Position numbers and translations under genes: made by a program. DNA of 39,587 nt from CAYMTT01 sp964393465 (GTDB taxonomy: Bacteria > Patescibacteriota > Minisyncoccia > Minisyncoccales > MHMH01). The stretch spans positions 1 through 39,587 of the forward strand of contig CAYMTT010000005.1 in NCBI GenBank assembly GCA_964393465.1, read 5' to 3'. Each line of letters starts with the position of its first letter. Position 1 is the first letter of the stretch. Of the stretch, positions 13,857 through 22,589 are shown piece by piece. The notes below the pieces were generated by a model. It was given only the letters and a program-made list of their open reading frames with translations, had not been told where the DNA came from and searched no databases.

Positions 13857-15146
13857 ATGGCAAAGAAAAAAAGCAAAAAGAGGGTTCAAAAGAAAACTCC
13901 TTCAAAAAAGAAGCCCTCAAAGAAAAACCGCCGGCCTTCGGAAAACTCCCAGGATGAAATTCAAAAGACCAGAATAAGGGTCATAGGCGTAGGCGGAGGA
14001 GGAGGGACGATAATTTCCGAAATCGCCCCTTATCTCAAAAGGGTGGATTTCGTGGCAGCCAACACGGATTCCCAGGCATTGAAAGAGCTTTCCAAAAAAG
14101 TGAGGACTTTTCATTTCGGTCAGCAGATCACCCGCGGGTTGGGCTGCGGCATGGACCCCAAGCTGGGCCAAAGGGCCGCCCACGAGGAAAAAAGCAGGAT
14201 AGCCGGACTTTTCAAAGGCATAGATTTGGTAGTTTTCGTTTCAACTCTCGGGGGAGGAACGGGTTCGGGAGCCGTTCCCGAATTTGCCAAAATCGCCAAG
14301 GAAATGGGAACTATCACCGTCGGCATTTTTACCCTTCCTTTCAAGTTCGAGGGCTCCAAAAGGTTGCAGATAGCCAAAAACAGTCTGGACAAGGTGTCTC
14401 CTCATCTGAACGTGCTGTCTGTGATACTCAACGAAAACATCTTCAAAATAATCGACAAGGATACCCCCTTGGCCAAGTCTTTTTCTGCCATAAACGGCAG
14501 GCTGGCCGAGAACCTCAAGGGTTTCTGCGAAATGATATATTCTCCCGGACTCATTAACATCGATTTTGCCGATTTTAAAACCATTCTCGACGGCAGGGGC
14601 AGACTGAGCTATTTAAACAGCGTATATGCCCAGGGAAGCAACAGGGCCGAGGAAGCGGCCAAAGCGGTTTTAAAGAGCCCCTTCCATGAATACGGAATAG
14701 AGGGAGCAGAAAGGATTCTTTTCAACATTACCGCTTCCCCCGATTTGGGTCTGAGGGAAGTGGAGCACATTTCCACCACCATTTCTGATTTTAACAAGAG
14801 AGCAAAGATAATTTTCGGAGTGGCTCAAGACGCCGGCTACAAGAGCAGGCTGAGGGTGACCTTGCTGGCGGTCGGCTGCGGGAAAAAATCCGAGCCCAAA
14901 CCCAAGCCGAAACCCAAGCCCAAGCCGAAACCTGAGCCGGAGCCCAAACCGGTTCCTCCCGAAAAAAAGCCCAAAAAGAAGAAAAAACCCAAAAAAGTCA
15001 AAGCGGTGGCCCCGAAAGAATCCAAAGAAAGAAAAAACGCCTTGGATTTGAAAAAAGAGGCTGAAAAAACCGAAAAAGAGATGCTGGATCAGGAAAAACA
15101 ATGGGACATACCCGCTTTTTTGAGGAAAAACCAGGAAAACGAATAA
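13857..15146 (+). CDS. ftsZ: Cell division protein FtsZ with basic N-terminal extension
   Basis: 429 residues. FtsZ is the tubulin-like GTPase that forms the division ring. The GTP-binding signature GGGTGSG lies at 132-138, after RVIGVGGGGG at about 41. The last segment WDIPAFLRK (416-424) is the conserved C-terminal peptide that binds FtsA or other membrane tethers. Two oddities: the first about 38 residues are a Lys/Arg-rich extension (KKKSKKRVQKK...) and the linker at about 340-410 is built from KPKPKP and KKPKKKKK units, so both flanks are strongly basic. The core Ala/Asp pattern (FVAANTDSQAL) is normal. Lys-rich tails could touch DNA or membrane lipids; that is inference. Confidence 0.93.
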   Translation: MAKKKSKKRVQKKTPSKKKPSKKNRRPSENSQDEIQKTRIRVIGVGGGGGTIISEIAPYLKRVDFVAANTDSQALKELSKKVRTFHFGQQITRGLGCGMDPKLGQRAAHEEKSRIAGLFKGIDLVVFVSTLGGGTGSGAVPEFAKIAKEMGTITVGIFTLPFKFEGSKRLQIAKNSLDKVSPHLNVLSVILNENIFKIIDKDTPLAKSFSAINGRLAENLKGFCEMIYSPGLINIDFADFKTILDGRGRLSYLNSVYAQGSNRAEEAAKAVLKSPFHEYGIEGAERILFNITASPDLGLREVEHISTTISDFNKRAKIIFGVAQDAGYKSRLRVTLLAVGCGKKSEPKPKPKPKPKPKPEPEPKPVPPEKKPKKKKKPKKVKAVAPKESKERKNALDLKKEAEKTEKEMLDQEKQWDIPAFLRKNQENE

Positions 15147-15155
15147 TAATTCAAA

Positions 15156-16040
15156 ATGAACGGAATTAAAAAAGCAGTCATATTGGTCGCCGGCATGGGA
15201 ACGAGATTTCTGCCCCTTTCCAGGGCGGTTCCCAAAGAGCTTTTGCCTTTGGCCGATAAACCCACCATACATTATCTTTTGCAGGAAGCGGTAGATTCGG
15301 GAATCAAAGAGGTCGTTTTCGTGGTAGCTCCCGGAAAAAAGCAGGAAATGACAGATTACTTGAAAAGGTCTCCCAAGCTTGAAAAGATCCTCAAGGACCG
15401 GAAAAAAGATCATTTGCTGGAACGATTAAAAAGCTTGGAAGAAATTTCCAAAGCTTTGGAGTTTTCCTTTGTCGTCCAGAAAGAACCTCTGGGAGACGGC
15501 CACGCCGTTTTACAGGCGAAAAAAATAGTCAACGAACCCTGCGTCGTTTTCTTTACCGACGACATCATAGATTCCAGGGTTCCCTGCGCCGCTCAGCTGG
15601 CCCAGGTTTTCAAGACCTGCCAGAGGCCGGTGCTGGCCTTGAGAAGCGTTCCCAAAGAAAGCATTCCCCATTACGGAGTGGTTTCTCCCGAAAAGATAGC
15701 CTCCAGGTTTTACAAGATAAAAAGCATAGTAGAAAAGCCGTCTTTGGAATCGGCACCTTCCGACCTGGCCTTGATAGGGAGGTCGATAATAACTCCGGAC
15801 GTTTTCGATTACTTGAAAAAAGCCCCCTTTAACCAGAAAGGGGAGATAATACTGGCCGAAGTCCTTAATGAAATGGCCAAAAAGGACGGCAAGGTAATTT
15901 ACGGCCACGAAATAGAAGGAGAGTGGCTGGAATGCGGAGACCTTCCCCGCTGGATGAAGGCCAATCTGCATTTTTCCTTGAAGCATGAAAGATTCGGGCC
16001 CGAACTCAAAGAATATTTGAAACAAATTAAAATAAAGTGA
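15156..16040 (+). CDS. galU: UTP-glucose-1-phosphate uridylyltransferase
   Basis: 294 residues, typical size. Makes UDP-glucose from UTP and glucose 1-phosphate for surface polysaccharides. Nucleotide-binding start AVILVAGMGTRFLPLSRAVPKE, then QKEPLGDGHAVL, FFTDDIID with the metal-binding Asp, and a VEKP segment before the sugar site (GEIILAEVLNEM). It starts nine bases after ftsZ, so division and envelope precursor supply may be co-transcribed. Confidence 0.93.
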   Translation: MNGIKKAVILVAGMGTRFLPLSRAVPKELLPLADKPTIHYLLQEAVDSGIKEVVFVVAPGKKQEMTDYLKRSPKLEKILKDRKKDHLLERLKSLEEISKALEFSFVVQKEPLGDGHAVLQAKKIVNEPCVVFFTDDIIDSRVPCAAQLAQVFKTCQRPVLALRSVPKESIPHYGVVSPEKIASRFYKIKSIVEKPSLESAPSDLALIGRSIITPDVFDYLKKAPFNQKGEIILAEVLNEMAKKDGKVIYGHEIEGEWLECGDLPRWMKANLHFSLKHERFGPELKEYLKQIKIK

Positions 16041-16041
16041 T

Positions 16042-16185
16042 ATGGCGGCCATATCTTCTTTGGAAAAAGACCAGGTTTCAATGCCTGCCCGGGAAATATA
16101 CGAGAGCGTGGAGATAGTCTCCATAATCGGGCTTTTCAACTATATTAACAGGTTCAATAATACTTTTTGCATACTTCCTGAATAA
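16042..16185 (+). CDS. 47-residue AhpD/CMD-like mini-ORF
   Basis: ATG at 16042, one base after the galU stop; TAA at 16183-16185, four bases before trxB. The 47-residue product contains REIYESVEIVSIIGLFNYINR near its end region, which looks like the C-terminal helix of AhpD/carboxymuconolactone-decarboxylase-fold proteins (E-x-V-x-x-x-x-L-x-x-x-x-N-x-x-N-R). The catalytic CxxC half is absent. It may be a decayed remnant or a retained small protein. The match is from memory of the family pattern. Confidence 0.5.
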   Translation: MAAISSLEKDQVSMPAREIYESVEIVSIIGLFNYINRFNNTFCILPE

Positions 16186-16189
16186 TTCT

Positions 16190-17116
16190 ATGGCTCGGAA
16201 AGAATACGATTTGATAATCATAGGAGGGGGGCCGGCCGGAGTGGCAGCGGGCATTTATGCTGCCAGATACAGGCTGAATGTCATGCTGGTGAGTAAAATC
16301 TTCGGCGGACAGATGGCCAGGAAAGCGGTGGGTATAGAAAATTATCCCGGCTTTGAAAAAATATCCGGATTGGATCTTATCAAAAAGTTTGAGAAGCAGT
16401 TGAAAAAGCAGAAAATAGATGTTGAAAAAAACCAGGTTGTCAGAATTAAAAAAAAGAACGGTCTTTTTTCCGTTCTAACCAGCAGCAAGCAGATTTTTTC
16501 AGCCAAAGCGGTTATTGCCGCCTCCGGGGCAGACCCCAGGCCCATGGAAGTTCCCGGAGAGAAAAAATTCATAGGCAAGGGAGTTTCTTACTGTACCGCC
16601 TGCGACGCTCCCATGTACCAGGGAGAGAAGGTGGCCGTTATCGGAGGCGGAAACACCGGCTTTGAAGCGGCGCTGGTCCTGGCCAATTACGCCGAAAAAG
16701 TATATATCCTGGAATTTTCAAAAGATGTCAATGCCGACGAAGAAAATAAAGAAAGGGCGGGAAAATATTCAAATATAGAGATTATAACTTCTGCCGCTTT
16801 GAAAAAAATAGAAGGGGGAAAGTTCGTCGAATCTCTGACTTATCAGGATTTAAAATCCAAAAAGGCAGAAAAGCTTGGGGTCGGAGGCATTTTCGTGGAG
16901 ATAGGATCGCAGCCGGCCACCTCTTTTTTGAACGGTCTGGTCGATTTCAGCGAAAGGGACGAGATAAAGATAGACCAAAAAACATATAAAACCAAAACTC
17001 CTGGATTGTTTGCCGCCGGAGACGTCACCGACGTCAAATACAAGCAAATAGTCATTGCCGCCGGACAGGGGGCCGGAGCCGCTCTTTCCGCTTACGAATA
17101 TCTTCAAAAACAATGA
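16190..17116 (+). CDS. trxB: Thioredoxin reductase, AhpF-like
   Basis: 308 residues, normal for low-Mr thioredoxin reductase. FAD motif GGGPAGVAAGIYAAR at 12-26; redox-active pair CTAC in SYCTACDAP; second dinucleotide motif GGGNTGFEAAL; FAD-binding end GLFAAGDVTD. After the second Rossmann motif the sequence is VYILEFSKDVNADE, lacking the HRRxxxR NADPH clamp and resembling the NADH-using C-terminal part of AhpF (also PYKQI-like VKYKQIVIAAGQGA). Likely reduces thioredoxin, glutaredoxin-like proteins or a peroxiredoxin using NADH. Overlaps enolase by ATGA. Confidence 0.9.
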   Translation: MARKEYDLIIIGGGPAGVAAGIYAARYRLNVMLVSKIFGGQMARKAVGIENYPGFEKISGLDLIKKFEKQLKKQKIDVEKNQVVRIKKKNGLFSVLTSSKQIFSAKAVIAASGADPRPMEVPGEKKFIGKGVSYCTACDAPMYQGEKVAVIGGGNTGFEAALVLANYAEKVYILEFSKDVNADEENKERAGKYSNIEIITSAALKKIEGGKFVESLTYQDLKSKKAEKLGVGGIFVEIGSQPATSFLNGLVDFSERDEIKIDQKTYKTKTPGLFAAGDVTDVKYKQIVIAAGQGAGAALSAYEYLQKQ

Positions 17117-18276
17117 AAAAATCAACTATAGAAAAGATAAAAGCCAGAGAGATACTCGACTCCAGGGGCAAATGGACTCTGGAAGTGGATTTGTTCACGC
17201 AAGACGGGCTTTTCAGGTCGGCCGTTCCTTCGGGAGCTTCCACCGGAAAAAGGGAGGCTGCGGCTCTGCCGGCTTTGGAAGCTGCGGAAAACGTCAACAA
17301 AAAAATAGCTCCCCGGCTCGAGGGCAAAGACCCTCTTTTGCAGAAAGAAATCGACGCTGAAATGATTGAGATGGACGGCACCCAAAACAAGTCCAACTTG
17401 GGGGCCAATGCCATTCTCGGCGTTTCTTTGGCTTTGGCCCGGGCGGGAGCCGCCAGCTGCAAGCTTCCTTTATGGAAGTATATCGGGTCCAATTTCGATT
17501 TCAAAGCTTCCCTGCCAAAGCCTTCTTTCAACGTCATAAACGGGGGAGCTCACGCTTCCAACGATTTGGATTTTCAGGAATTCATGATAGTGCCCCAGGA
17601 AAAGAGTTTCAAAGAATCTTTGAAGCGGGCCTCTGAAATTTACTGGCAATTGAGAAAAAAGCTGGGAGCCAATGTCGGCGACGAAGGGGGATTCGCTCCG
17701 CCTTTTAAGTCTCCCGAGGAGGCCCTGGATTTGGTTTCCGCAGAGGGAGTTGGGGTGATTCTGGATGTGGCAGCTTCCCAGTTTTTCAAAGAAGGAAAAT
17801 ACGAAACCAATTTCGGGAAATTCGACTTCCAGGGGCTTTTAGATTATTATTCGGAGCTGGTCGAAAAATATCCCATAGAAGCCATTGAAGATCCGTTTGC
17901 GGAAGACGACTGGGAAGGTTTTGAAAGAATAACCCAAGTTCTGGGAGAAAAGATAACCGTTATCGGAGACGACTTGCTGACCACCAATCCCGAAAAGATA
18001 AAAGAAGCTTCCAGGAAGAAAGCTTGCAACGGGCTTTTGCTTAAAGTAAACCAGATAGGGACCTTGAGCGAGGCTTTGGAAGCGGCTTCTCTGGCCGGGA
18101 ATTCCGGCTGGAAGGTAATGGTTTCCCACCGCTCCGGAGAAACCTGCGACGATTTCATCGCCGATTTGGCTGTCGGAATCGGAGCAGACTATATAAAGTC
18201 TGGAGCTCCGGCCCGCGGAGAAAGGACGGCCAAATACAACAGGCTTTTGAGAATAGAAGAAGAATTCAAATCATGA
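17113..18276 (+). CDS. eno: Enolase, short form
   Basis: 387 residues against about 430 usual. Converts 2-phosphoglycerate and phosphoenolpyruvate. The key parts are present: ILDSRG, SGASTGKREA loop, NGGAHASNDLDFQEF (His/Glu), VGDEGGFAP (general acid Glu), metal ligands in ILDVAAS, EDPFAEDDW and GDDLLTTN, the catalytic Lys in LLLKVNQIGT, SHRSGET, and the second Lys in YIKSGAPARGERTAKYNRLLRIEEE. One variant: AASQF where AASEF is usual. The missing about 45 residues come from shortened loops. Translationally coupled to trxB upstream and apgM downstream by 4-base overlaps. Confidence 0.95.
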   Translation: MKKSTIEKIKAREILDSRGKWTLEVDLFTQDGLFRSAVPSGASTGKREAAALPALEAAENVNKKIAPRLEGKDPLLQKEIDAEMIEMDGTQNKSNLGANAILGVSLALARAGAASCKLPLWKYIGSNFDFKASLPKPSFNVINGGAHASNDLDFQEFMIVPQEKSFKESLKRASEIYWQLRKKLGANVGDEGGFAPPFKSPEEALDLVSAEGVGVILDVAASQFFKEGKYETNFGKFDFQGLLDYYSELVEKYPIEAIEDPFAEDDWEGFERITQVLGEKITVIGDDLLTTNPEKIKEASRKKACNGLLLKVNQIGTLSEALEAASLAGNSGWKVMVSHRSGETCDDFIADLAVGIGADYIKSGAPARGERTAKYNRLLRIEEEFKS

Positions 18277-19436
18277 AATACATTTTTTTGATAATCGACG
18301 GCCTGGGAGACAGGCCCATAGATCAATTGGGGCAAAAGACCCCTTTGGAAGCAGCTTACACTCCCAATCTGGACAAGATGGCAGAAAAGGGCAGCTGCGG
18401 GCTGGTCGAACCTTTTTTGTTTCCCTGGCAGGAATATCCCGCTTCCGACACTTCCCATCTGGCTCTTTTCGGCTATGATCCGGAGGTATACTATCTCGGC
18501 CGCGGGCCTTACGAGGCTGCCGGCGTCGGCATGGAATTAAAGCGGGGAGACGTGGCCCTGAGAGCTAATTTTGCCACCTTGGAGGAAGGAAAGATAAAAG
18601 ACAGAAGGGCGGCCAGGATAAAAGATACGGCTTCCCTGGTCCAATCCCTGGACGGAACGGAAATAGACAATGTCAAGTTTTTCTTTCAAAAATCGGGAGG
18701 GCACCGAGCCGTTTTGGTTCTGAGAGGCCAAGGGCTTTCTTCCAGGATTTCCGGAAACGATCCCAAGAAAGAAGGAAAAGCGCCCTTGGAAATAGAGCCT
18801 TTGGACGGCTCCAAAGAGGATTTGTTTACTGCCAAAGTTTTGAATCTTTTCCTGGAAAAGGCGGCAGAGGTTTTAAAAGACCATCCCTTGAACCTGGAAA
18901 GGGAAAAACAGGGTTTGCTTCCGGGAAACTTTTTGCTGGTGAGGGGAGCCGGGCAATTGAAGAAAACCCCGAGCTTTGAGGAAAGATACGGCCTGAAAGC
19001 CTGCTGCCTGACCGCCGGAGGGCTCTACCGGGGAGTGGGAGTTATCCTGGGTATGGAGCCTTTCGAGATAGAGGACTTGGGAGAAAAGATCAAGAAAGCC
19101 TGCGAGCTTTCCGCAGAATTTGATTTCGTTTTCTGCCATGTCAAGGAAACAGACGAGTTCAGCCACGACGGAGATTACGAAGGAAAGAAAAATTTCATCG
19201 AGAATATAGACAAAGAGGCCAAAGCTCTTTTGGGCCTGAAAGATACGGCGGTTCTGGTTACGGGGGACCATTCCACCTGCTGCGCTTTAAAGCAGCACTG
19301 CGCAGAGCCCATACCCTGTTTGATTTACGGAAAAAAAGCTGATAAAGTGGATGTATTCGGAGAAAAAGCCTGCCTTGAAGGAGGGCTGGGCAGGATAAAG
19401 CAGGTTAATTTATTCAATAAAGCTAAAAATTTATGA
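18273..19436 (+). CDS. apgM: Archaeal-type cofactor-independent phosphoglycerate mutase
   Basis: 387 residues. Interconverts 3- and 2-phosphoglycerate without 2,3-BPG, alkaline-phosphatase superfamily, archaeal ApgM branch (shorter than the about 510-residue GpmI). Start YIFLIIDGLGDRP holds the first metal Asp; EAAYTPNLDKMAEKG and DTSHLALFGYDP carry the nucleophile region; metal-binding His/Asp occur in CHVKETDEFSHDGD and VTGDHSTCC. Overlaps eno by ATGA, so the two consecutive glycolytic steps are made together. Confidence 0.93.
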   Translation: MKYIFLIIDGLGDRPIDQLGQKTPLEAAYTPNLDKMAEKGSCGLVEPFLFPWQEYPASDTSHLALFGYDPEVYYLGRGPYEAAGVGMELKRGDVALRANFATLEEGKIKDRRAARIKDTASLVQSLDGTEIDNVKFFFQKSGGHRAVLVLRGQGLSSRISGNDPKKEGKAPLEIEPLDGSKEDLFTAKVLNLFLEKAAEVLKDHPLNLEREKQGLLPGNFLLVRGAGQLKKTPSFEERYGLKACCLTAGGLYRGVGVILGMEPFEIEDLGEKIKKACELSAEFDFVFCHVKETDEFSHDGDYEGKKNFIENIDKEAKALLGLKDTAVLVTGDHSTCCALKQHCAEPIPCLIYGKKADKVDVFGEKACLEGGLGRIKQVNLFNKAKNL

Positions 19437-20389
19437 ACTTCAGGTTTTCTCAAAAAACAATAGTTTTGGCAGCTGCAGTTCTGCTGGCGGCAGCGGGAGC
19501 ATATTTCTTTTATTCCGGCGGCAGCTGCTCTTTTGAAAAAGCGACCCTTTCTTTGGATCAAGCTTCCCAAAAAACGCTGGATTTTGTCAACGAAAGCATC
19601 CAGGAAGAAGGCATTACCGCTTCCTTGGTCGAGGCCGTGGAAGAAAGCGGGGTCTATCAGATAGAGATGGATATTGCCGATACCAAATACGTTTCTTTCA
19701 TAACCAAAGACGGCAGGTTCCTTTTCCCGAGCGGATATGATTTAAAGCAGGTAGAAGAAGACAAAAAATCGGAAAAGACCGACAGACCCGACGTTAAACT
19801 GTTCGTCATGAGCTACTGCCCCTACGGCCTGCAAATGCAGAAAGCCTATCTTCCCGTTTACGACCTTTTGAAGGACAAGGCCGACATGGGCATATATTTT
19901 GTCGACTACATCATGCACGGCAAAGACGAAATAGACGAAAACCTGAGGCAGTACTGCATACAGGAAGAGCAGCCCGAAAAATATTATTCCTACCTGAGCT
20001 GTTTTTTGCAGTCAGGAGACACGGAAGGCTGTCTTTCTTCAACTTCAATAGACCTAGAAAAAATGGAAAGCTGCGTTTCCGAAAAAGATTCGGAATACCA
20101 GATAACCGAAAAATACGAAGACGAGAGCACTTGGCTGCAGGGATATTATCCCTTGTTCGACCTTCAGGCCGACTTGAACGACCAATACGGGATTTCCGGT
20201 TCTCCCACCTTGATAATCAACGGCAAAGAGGTGAATCCGAGCAGATCTCCGGAATCTTTGAAAACAGCGGTTTGCGCGGCTTTTAATGATCCTCCCGAAG
20301 AATGCTCCCAGACCTTGTCCGAAGAAACTTTCACTCCCAGCTTCGGCCTGGAAACCGCCGAAGAAATCCCGGAAGGGGACTGCCAATAA
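19433..20389 (+). CDS. Exported thioredoxin-fold protein with CPYG site
   Basis: 318 residues. A signal anchor (8-29) leads to a small alpha/beta part, then a DsbA/GILT-like thioredoxin domain from about 120: LFVMSYCPYGLQMQKA, with Cys129 followed by Gly132, not a second Cys, and the cis-Pro loop GISGSPTLIINGKEV. More Cys pairs occur in QYCIQEEQ, LSCFLQSGDTEGC, MESC and VCAAFNDPPEEC. A monothiol site suggests thiol reduction, isomerisation or binding outside the membrane. It overlaps apgM by ATGA. Archaeal and CPR genomes have similar CPYG proteins. Confidence 0.8.
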   Translation: MNFRFSQKTIVLAAAVLLAAAGAYFFYSGGSCSFEKATLSLDQASQKTLDFVNESIQEEGITASLVEAVEESGVYQIEMDIADTKYVSFITKDGRFLFPSGYDLKQVEEDKKSEKTDRPDVKLFVMSYCPYGLQMQKAYLPVYDLLKDKADMGIYFVDYIMHGKDEIDENLRQYCIQEEQPEKYYSYLSCFLQSGDTEGCLSSTSIDLEKMESCVSEKDSEYQITEKYEDESTWLQGYYPLFDLQADLNDQYGISGSPTLIINGKEVNPSRSPESLKTAVCAAFNDPPEECSQTLSEETFTPSFGLETAEEIPEGDCQ

Positions 20390-20399
20390 TCCAATTTTT

Positions 20400-21245
20400 A
20401 TGGCAAAAACAATCGGGATAGATATAGGAGCGACAAAAACCGGATTCGTTCTTTTTTCGAGAGGCAGAAAGAAGAGCTACTGGAAGATTCCCACCCCCAA
20501 AAAGGATCTGCCGGAAGTCTTGGCAAAGGAAGCTTCCAAAAACGGCCGTCTCGACGGGGTCGGAATAGGAGCGCCCGGGCCTTTGGACAAAGAAAGAAAG
20601 GTTTTGCTGAACCCTCCCAATTTGAAAGGAGTTTTCCGTTTGCCTCTGGCAGAGATCCTGCAGAAAAAACTGAAAACGAAAGTGAAAATGGAGAACGACG
20701 CCAACTGCTTCGCTTTGGGGGAAGCTTTAAAGGGAGCGGGCAGAGGCAAGAGAACGGTTTTCGGAATAACCCTGGGAAGCGGGGTCGGCGGAGGAATAGT
20801 CATGGAGGGAAAGATCTATCGCGGATCTTTCGGCTCGGCAGGAGAGATAGGGCACGTTCCCTTGCAGCTGCAGGGCTTGAAATGCGGCTGCGGCAACCGG
20901 GGATGCCTGGAAGCCTATCTTTCCCAGGAGTTCTTTTTGAGAAAAGGGGTCGTTCCCCTGGAGCTCCAGAAAAAGGCGGCTCGGGGAGAAAAAAAGGCTC
21001 TGGCCTTGTACAAAGAATACGGAAAGATTCTGGGAGCCGGCCTGTCGGTGGTCACCAATCTGCTGGATCCTGATATAATAGTGGTCGGCGGGGGAATCTC
21101 CAACGCTTACCGGTTTTTCGCCAAAGAAGCGGAAAAAGAGATGAGGAAAAGGACCATATCCCTCATTTCAAAAAAGAAAATTAAAATTAAAAAAGCCGAG
21201 CTCGGCGACTCGGGAGGAGCCGTCGGGGCGGCCCTGCTAATATGA
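20400..21245 (+). CDS. ROK family sugar kinase (glucokinase-like)
   Basis: 281 residues from the ATG at 20400; the longer frame back to 20286 lies inside the upstream gene. ATP-grasp site GIDIGATKTG, sugar site MENDANCFALGEA, GSGVGGGIV phosphate loop, GEIGHVPL with the zinc His, and the ROK zinc cluster CGCGNRGCLEA. Phosphorylates glucose or a related hexose and feeds the glycolytic genes around it. Overlaps the glutaredoxin gene by ATGA. Confidence 0.9.
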   Translation: MAKTIGIDIGATKTGFVLFSRGRKKSYWKIPTPKKDLPEVLAKEASKNGRLDGVGIGAPGPLDKERKVLLNPPNLKGVFRLPLAEILQKKLKTKVKMENDANCFALGEALKGAGRGKRTVFGITLGSGVGGGIVMEGKIYRGSFGSAGEIGHVPLQLQGLKCGCGNRGCLEAYLSQEFFLRKGVVPLELQKKAARGEKKALALYKEYGKILGAGLSVVTNLLDPDIIVVGGGISNAYRFFAKEAEKEMRKRTISLISKKKIKIKKAELGDSGGAVGAALLI

Positions 21246-21478
21246 CAGTACGAGTTTTTTCAACCCAAATGTGCCCTTACTGCGTCACTTTAAAAGACTA
21301 TTTAAAAGAGCATAAAATAGATTTTGAGGACATTGACGTGGCCCAAGACAAGGAAGGCCGGGAGGAAATGATGGAAAAGTCCGGCCAGAGAGGGGTTCCG
21401 GTGGTGGAAATAGACGGGCAGATCGTAGTGGGCTTTGAAAAGGAGAAAATATCTTCCCTGCTGGGAATCAAAGATTAA
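21242..21478 (+). CDS. Glutaredoxin-like protein
   Basis: 78 residues. Dithiol site CPYC (Cys11, Cys14) in FSTQMCPYCVTLK; cis-Pro loop GVPVVEIDGQIVVGF. Probably reduced by the TrxB-like enzyme at 16190 or by thiols. Coupled to the ROK kinase gene and 16 bases upstream of GAPDH. Confidence 0.93.
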   Translation: MTVRVFSTQMCPYCVTLKDYLKEHKIDFEDIDVAQDKEGREEMMEKSGQRGVPVVEIDGQIVVGFEKEKISSLLGIKD

Positions 21479-21494
21479 AATTAAATAAAATATT

Positions 21495-22514
21495 ATGGCC
21501 TTGAAAATAGCTATAAACGGTTTTGGCCGCATCGGCCGCCCGGCCCTGAGGCATATTTTGGATTCTTTGCCCGGACTGGAGTTGGCGGCCATAAACGATT
21601 TGACAGATCCTCAAACCCTGGCTCATCTTTTAAAGCACGATTCCGTTTACGGTGCTTACGGCAAAAAAGTGGAATCGGGGAAGGATTTCCTTTCGGTCGA
21701 AGGCGAAAAGATAAAGATTTTTGCAGAAAAAGACCCTCTCAATCTTCCCTGGAAAGAATTGGGAATCGACGTGGTGCTGGAGTGCACCGGAGCTTTCAGG
21801 GATTACGAGGGAGCTTCGAAACACGTAAAGGCGGGAGCCAAAAAGGTGGTAATTTCCGCTCCTAGCAAAGATCCAGAAAAAATTCCTACCCACGTTTTGG
21901 GGGTCAACGAAGAAAAGCTGGAGCCGGAAAAATACGACGTTTTCGACATGGGCTCTTGCACTACCAACTGCCTGGCGCCGGTCGTCAAAATCCTCCAGGA
22001 TAATTTCAAGATAGAAAAAGGCTTTATGACCACCGTGCACAGCTATACCAACGACCAGAAAATCCTGGATCTGCCCCACAAAGACCTGAGAAGGGCCAGG
22101 GCCGCCGTTTTGAACATCATTCCCACGACCACGGGAGCTGCCAAGGCCATCTGCCAGGTAATGCCCGAATTGAAGGGCAAGCTCGACGGCATAGCCGTGA
22201 GAGTTCCCACTCCGGTAGGCTCTATTATAGACTTGGTCTGCCAGGTTGAAAAAGAAACGACTGCAGAAGAGCTGAACGACGTTTTCAGGAAGGAAGCTTC
22301 CAAAGACAAGCTGAAGGGCATTTTCAGGGTGGAAGACACTCCCTTGGTTTCCTCCGATTACGTCGGGGACGGCTATTCTTCGATACTGGATTCCGACCAG
22401 ACCAAGGTTATGGGAGGAAACTTGGTCAAAGTGCTTTCCTGGTACGACAACGAATGGGCTTACGCTTCCCGCTTGGGAGAGTTTGCAGAATATCTGGGAA
22501 AGAAAATTAAGTAA
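21495..22514 (+). CDS. gap: Glyceraldehyde-3-phosphate dehydrogenase, type I
   Basis: 339 residues, normal length. NAD-binding start INGFGRIGRPALRH; coenzyme Asp in AINDLTD fits NAD preference; catalytic SCTTNC (Cys155) with downstream His in VHSYTNDQ; the RARAAVLNIIPTTTGAAKA and ISWYDNEW-like (LSWYDNEWAYASR) segments are typical. Oxidises glyceraldehyde 3-phosphate to 1,3-BPG. Last gene of the operon that starts near ftsZ; closed by the terminator at 22531. Confidence 0.97.
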   Translation: MALKIAINGFGRIGRPALRHILDSLPGLELAAINDLTDPQTLAHLLKHDSVYGAYGKKVESGKDFLSVEGEKIKIFAEKDPLNLPWKELGIDVVLECTGAFRDYEGASKHVKAGAKKVVISAPSKDPEKIPTHVLGVNEEKLEPEKYDVFDMGSCTTNCLAPVVKILQDNFKIEKGFMTTVHSYTNDQKILDLPHKDLRRARAAVLNIIPTTTGAAKAICQVMPELKGKLDGIAVRVPTPVGSIIDLVCQVEKETTAEELNDVFRKEASKDKLKGIFRVEDTPLVSSDYVGDGYSSILDSDQTKVMGGNLVKVLSWYDNEWAYASRLGEFAEYLGKKIK

Positions 22515-22530
22515 AATGGAGAGGGATCGG

Positions 22531-22557
22531 AAGGCGCGGGCTAGAACCCGCGCTTTT
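22531..22557 (+). terminator. Rho-independent terminator after gap
   Basis: GCGCGGG (22534-22540) and CCCGCGC (22547-22553) form a GC-only 7-bp stem, followed by TTTT. Confidence 0.9.
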
Positions 22558-22589
22558 AAGTTTTCCACAGTGTTAAAAAGGCTTCCAAT

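Noticed and set aside
14888..14960. DNA minisatellite in the ftsZ linker
   Set aside because: The repeat follows the KP protein repeat with varied codons, so it is a coding low-complexity linker.
14670..15413. Large minus-strand frame opposite ftsZ and galU
   Set aside because: Phe/Leu/Gly-rich reading of the complement of Lys/Pro-rich coding sequence, with no recognisable domain.
20286..20399. Longer N terminus for the ROK kinase
   Set aside because: It overlaps the upstream thioredoxin-fold gene; the conserved GIDIGATK motif sits directly after the ATG at 20400.
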